Positions 4,487 to 6,042 of a stretch of DNA of 6,042 nucleotides are shown in pieces; the stretch's first letter is position 1, and every line of letters begins with the position of its first letter. Origin of the DNA: CAYYNP01 sp964472545 (GTDB taxonomy: Bacteria; Planctomycetota; Planctomycetia; Pirellulales; Thermoguttaceae); the NCBI GenBank assembly GCA_964472545.1, contig CAYYNP010000443.1, forward strand, positions 1 through 6,042, written 5' to 3'. A model generated the notes under the pieces. It had not been told where the DNA came from. It ran no database searches and saw only the letters and a program-made list of their open reading frames with translations. Both the position numbers and the translations under genes were made by a program.

Positions 4487-6042
4487 CTACTCCAACGTCG
4501 GCCGCGCGATCTCGCCGCGAAGCTGCGCCTGGCCGCCTTCCTTCTCGTACACGCCGTAGAACAGCGAACACGAGTCGAGCCAGACGGCCAGCCGGTGTTT
4601 GTCTTCCGCCGGCAACTCGACCTTGTAGTGGCCCTCCTCGAGCAGTTGATAGAGCTTCGACGCCCGGGCGCCGAACTCGCCGGGCGTGGTGCGATACCAC
4701 TTCGGGTCGTTGAAGCTGGTCCCGCCGTAGTCGTAGAAGCCGAACTGCGGCGCCAGGCTCAGATACGAGGCGTAGTACTCGGTCACCGGGTTCATGTAGC
4801 TGCCGCGGGCCGTTTTCACTACGCTGCTGTCCAGCGGCGGGGCGTCGTCTTCTTCGGCGTGGCACTTGACGCAGTGCCGGTCGAGCACCGGCTGCACCAG
4901 CCGCGGATAGCTGAACGGGTGGGTGCCGTCGACGTCGGGCGCGATCGGCGACGGCTGGCGGCGCATGGCCAACGGGATCGTCGTGCCGATGTCGGCCGGG
5001 GCCCGATGCCGCGGCTCGTGACAGCCCTGGCAGACCATCCGTTCGCCCGGCTGTAGGTGCGTGCCGGAACGCATTGAGGTGACCGCGAGCCCCTCTTCGT
5101 CGAGCGCCTGAAAGTAGAGTTCCTTCCGCGCCGGAGCAACGAAGTGGGCGCTGCCGTCCTCTTCGACCGGCACCGTTCCCAGCACGGCCCGGGCCAGATT
5201 GATCGAGTCTTTGGCCTGCGGGATCTGCATGCCGGTGGCGTGCGACACGCGCGATGAAGCGATCGACAGCGGCAGCACTTGATAGACGCGCAATGCCTTG
5301 ATCCGCGTTTCGTCGGGCCACGGCTTGAGCGTGTTGTAGACGTTCACCACGGCCACGGTCGCGTTGGCCGGTTCGTCGGCGACCACCCGCCGCGATTGCT
5401 CCGGCACCACGGGCGGCATCGGCCGCGGCACCAACGGGGTCGGGTTGTGGCAGGCGATGTCCGGGTCGCGGTAGATCAACTCCTTGTTGCCAAACGCATC
5501 GACCAGGTAGACGCCGAACAGGTGGCGATCTGCGACGGCTCCCACTTCGGTCGGCCGATAGACACAGAGATAATAGTCGTCGCTCAGCGGCCACGCCTGG
5601 CCGTAGGAGAGCGAGCCGCGTTGGCTTTCGGGGAATCCGACGTCGGGTGTCAGCCGCTTGACCGGGGCCATGGCGTCGTCGTCCTCGACGGTCGGATCGA
5701 AGACCACCAGCGAGCCGAACGACTGATTGTGGTGCGGCGCCGCGGTGGCCACGAATCGCTGCGAGCGGGGAATCGCCCGGATGTCGACCTCCATGTCCGG
5801 ACGTTTCGAGCGGATGGCGAAGTTGCCGTGTACCGCGCGGGGATCGCGACCGTCGGGCGTGGTAATCCAGGGAAAATGGACCGTCTGGCCGTGACGGTCG
5901 ACGTAGTCCCAGCGGGTCCAGATGATCATTCCGTCGTGGGTCACGCTGGGATGCCACTCGTTGGTCTCGTGGTAGTTCAGGCACCGCTCGTCGGACCCGT
6001 CGGCCGCCATGTCGTAAAGCGTAAACGTGGGGCAGGTCCGCC
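4487..6042 (-). CDS. HzsA-related (hydrazine synthase alpha-like) di-haem protein, 5' end outside window
   Basis: The frame is open to the right edge: ten codons precede the Met at 6008-6010 (TFTLYD before MAADGSDERC), so that Met is internal and the gene is partial. Numbering from it, 507 residues are visible. The first half (YHETNEWHPSVTHDGMIIWT, SQRFVATA, then YGQAWPLSDDYYLCVY) has repeats of the beta-propeller/PD40 kind. The middle part (GNKELIYRDPDIACHNPTP, ARAVLGTVPVEEDGSAHF) resembles the hydrazine synthase alpha middle domain and contains the c-type haem motif CQGCH (327-331; bases 5018-5032). A second haem motif, CVKCH (380-384; bases 4859-4873), lies after SYPRLVQPVLDRH, as in planctomycete cytochromes. 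The C-terminal part ends with HYKVELPAEDKHRLAVWLDS, also usual for this group. In anammox bacteria HzsA makes hydrazine together with HzsB and HzsC. Homologues are widespread in planctomycetes without anammox, where the role is unknown. No beta or gamma subunit is visible here, so hydrazine synthesis should not be assumed. The protein must be exported for haem attachment; the signal peptide lies beyond the edge. Confidence 0.85.
   Translation of the reverse strand, partial: RTCPTFTLYDMAADGSDERCLNYHETNEWHPSVTHDGMIIWTRWDYVDRHGQTVHFPWITTPDGRDPRAVHGNFAIRSKRPDMEVDIRAIPRSQRFVATAAPHHNQSFGSLVVFDPTVEDDDAMAPVKRLTPDVGFPESQRGSLSYGQAWPLSDDYYLCVYRPTEVGAVADRHLFGVYLVDAFGNKELIYRDPDIACHNPTPLVPRPMPPVVPEQSRRVVADEPANATVAVVNVYNTLKPWPDETRIKALRVYQVLPLSIASSRVSHATGMQIPQAKDSINLARAVLGTVPVEEDGSAHFVAPARKELYFQALDEEGLAVTSMRSGTHLQPGERMVCQGCHEPRHRAPADIGTTIPLAMRRQPSPIAPDVDGTHPFSYPRLVQPVLDRHCVKCHAEEDDAPPLDSSVVKTARGSYMNPVTEYYASYLSLAPQFGFYDYGGTSFNDPKWYRTTPGEFGARASKLYQLLEEGHYKVELPAEDKHRLAVWLDSCSLFYGVYEKEGGQAQLRGEIARPTLE

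Noticed and set aside
3420..5984. Minus-strand open frame of 854 codons
   Set aside because: It runs antisense through the DUF1559 gene and out of frame through the HzsA-related gene. Its product is Arg/Gly/Ala-rich low-complexity sequence without domains.
4487..6042. Hydrazine synthase of an anammox bacterium
   Set aside because: HzsB/HzsC-like genes are not visible, the haem alpha-I neighbourhood differs (His in place of Tyr), and HzsA-related proteins of this layout are common in planctomycetes that do not carry out anammox.
1..6042. CRISPR array, tRNA or rRNA genes
   Set aside because: No regularly spaced repeats, and no tRNA or rRNA signatures, were seen on either strand.

Overview
This GC-rich 6 kb window looks like a chromosomal piece of a non-anammox planctomycete. 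The evidence is a DUF1559 prepilin-like protein with an H-X9-DG C-terminus, a hydrazine-synthase-alpha-like (HzsA-related) di-haem protein, and the kinase-type TPR tail of a broken gene. All three are typical of Pirellulales/Planctomycetales-type genomes. The genus cannot be told from the sequence.

Layout, left to right. Bases 1-130 hold the N-terminal fragment of an IS66-type transposase (+), which stops just after its GRRR motif. Bases 131-259 hold nothing recognisable. Bases 260-1153 (-) are a decayed gene: a TPR-like region joined to a fibronectin-III-like domain, open in one frame but cut by one in-frame TGA (794-796) and missing its 5' end. Bases 1211-2719 (-) encode an intact exported S41 (CtpA-like) processing protease with PDZ domain, Ser-Lys-Gln catalytic set and a long acidic tail. 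Its start is fixed by a strong Shine-Dalgarno, and a good sigma70-like promoter lies about 90 bp upstream.

The divergent intergenic region (2720-3039) carries the S41 promoter on one strand. On the other strand is a near-consensus promoter overlapped by a Fur-box-like palindrome (2958-2974). This drives a small, easily missed gene whose last 34 residues look like the haemin-uptake protein HemP (ending at 3309). A DUF1559 prepilin-like gene follows in the same direction (3435-4481). It has a good ribosome binding site but no promoter that I can see, so it may share the Fur-controlled transcript. Five bases further on is the stop codon of a convergent gene (4487 to beyond 6042, -) for a beta-propeller/di-haem HzsA-related protein, whose 5' end lies outside the window.

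The S41 protease, the DUF1559 protein and the HzsA-related protein are all predicted to act outside the cytoplasm. The most interesting point is the apparent iron-responsive hemP unit upstream of a pseudopilin-like gene and opposite a c-type haem protein. A functional link among them is an inference, not something the sequence shows. The left 1.2 kb looks like a zone of gene decay next to an insertion-sequence remnant.
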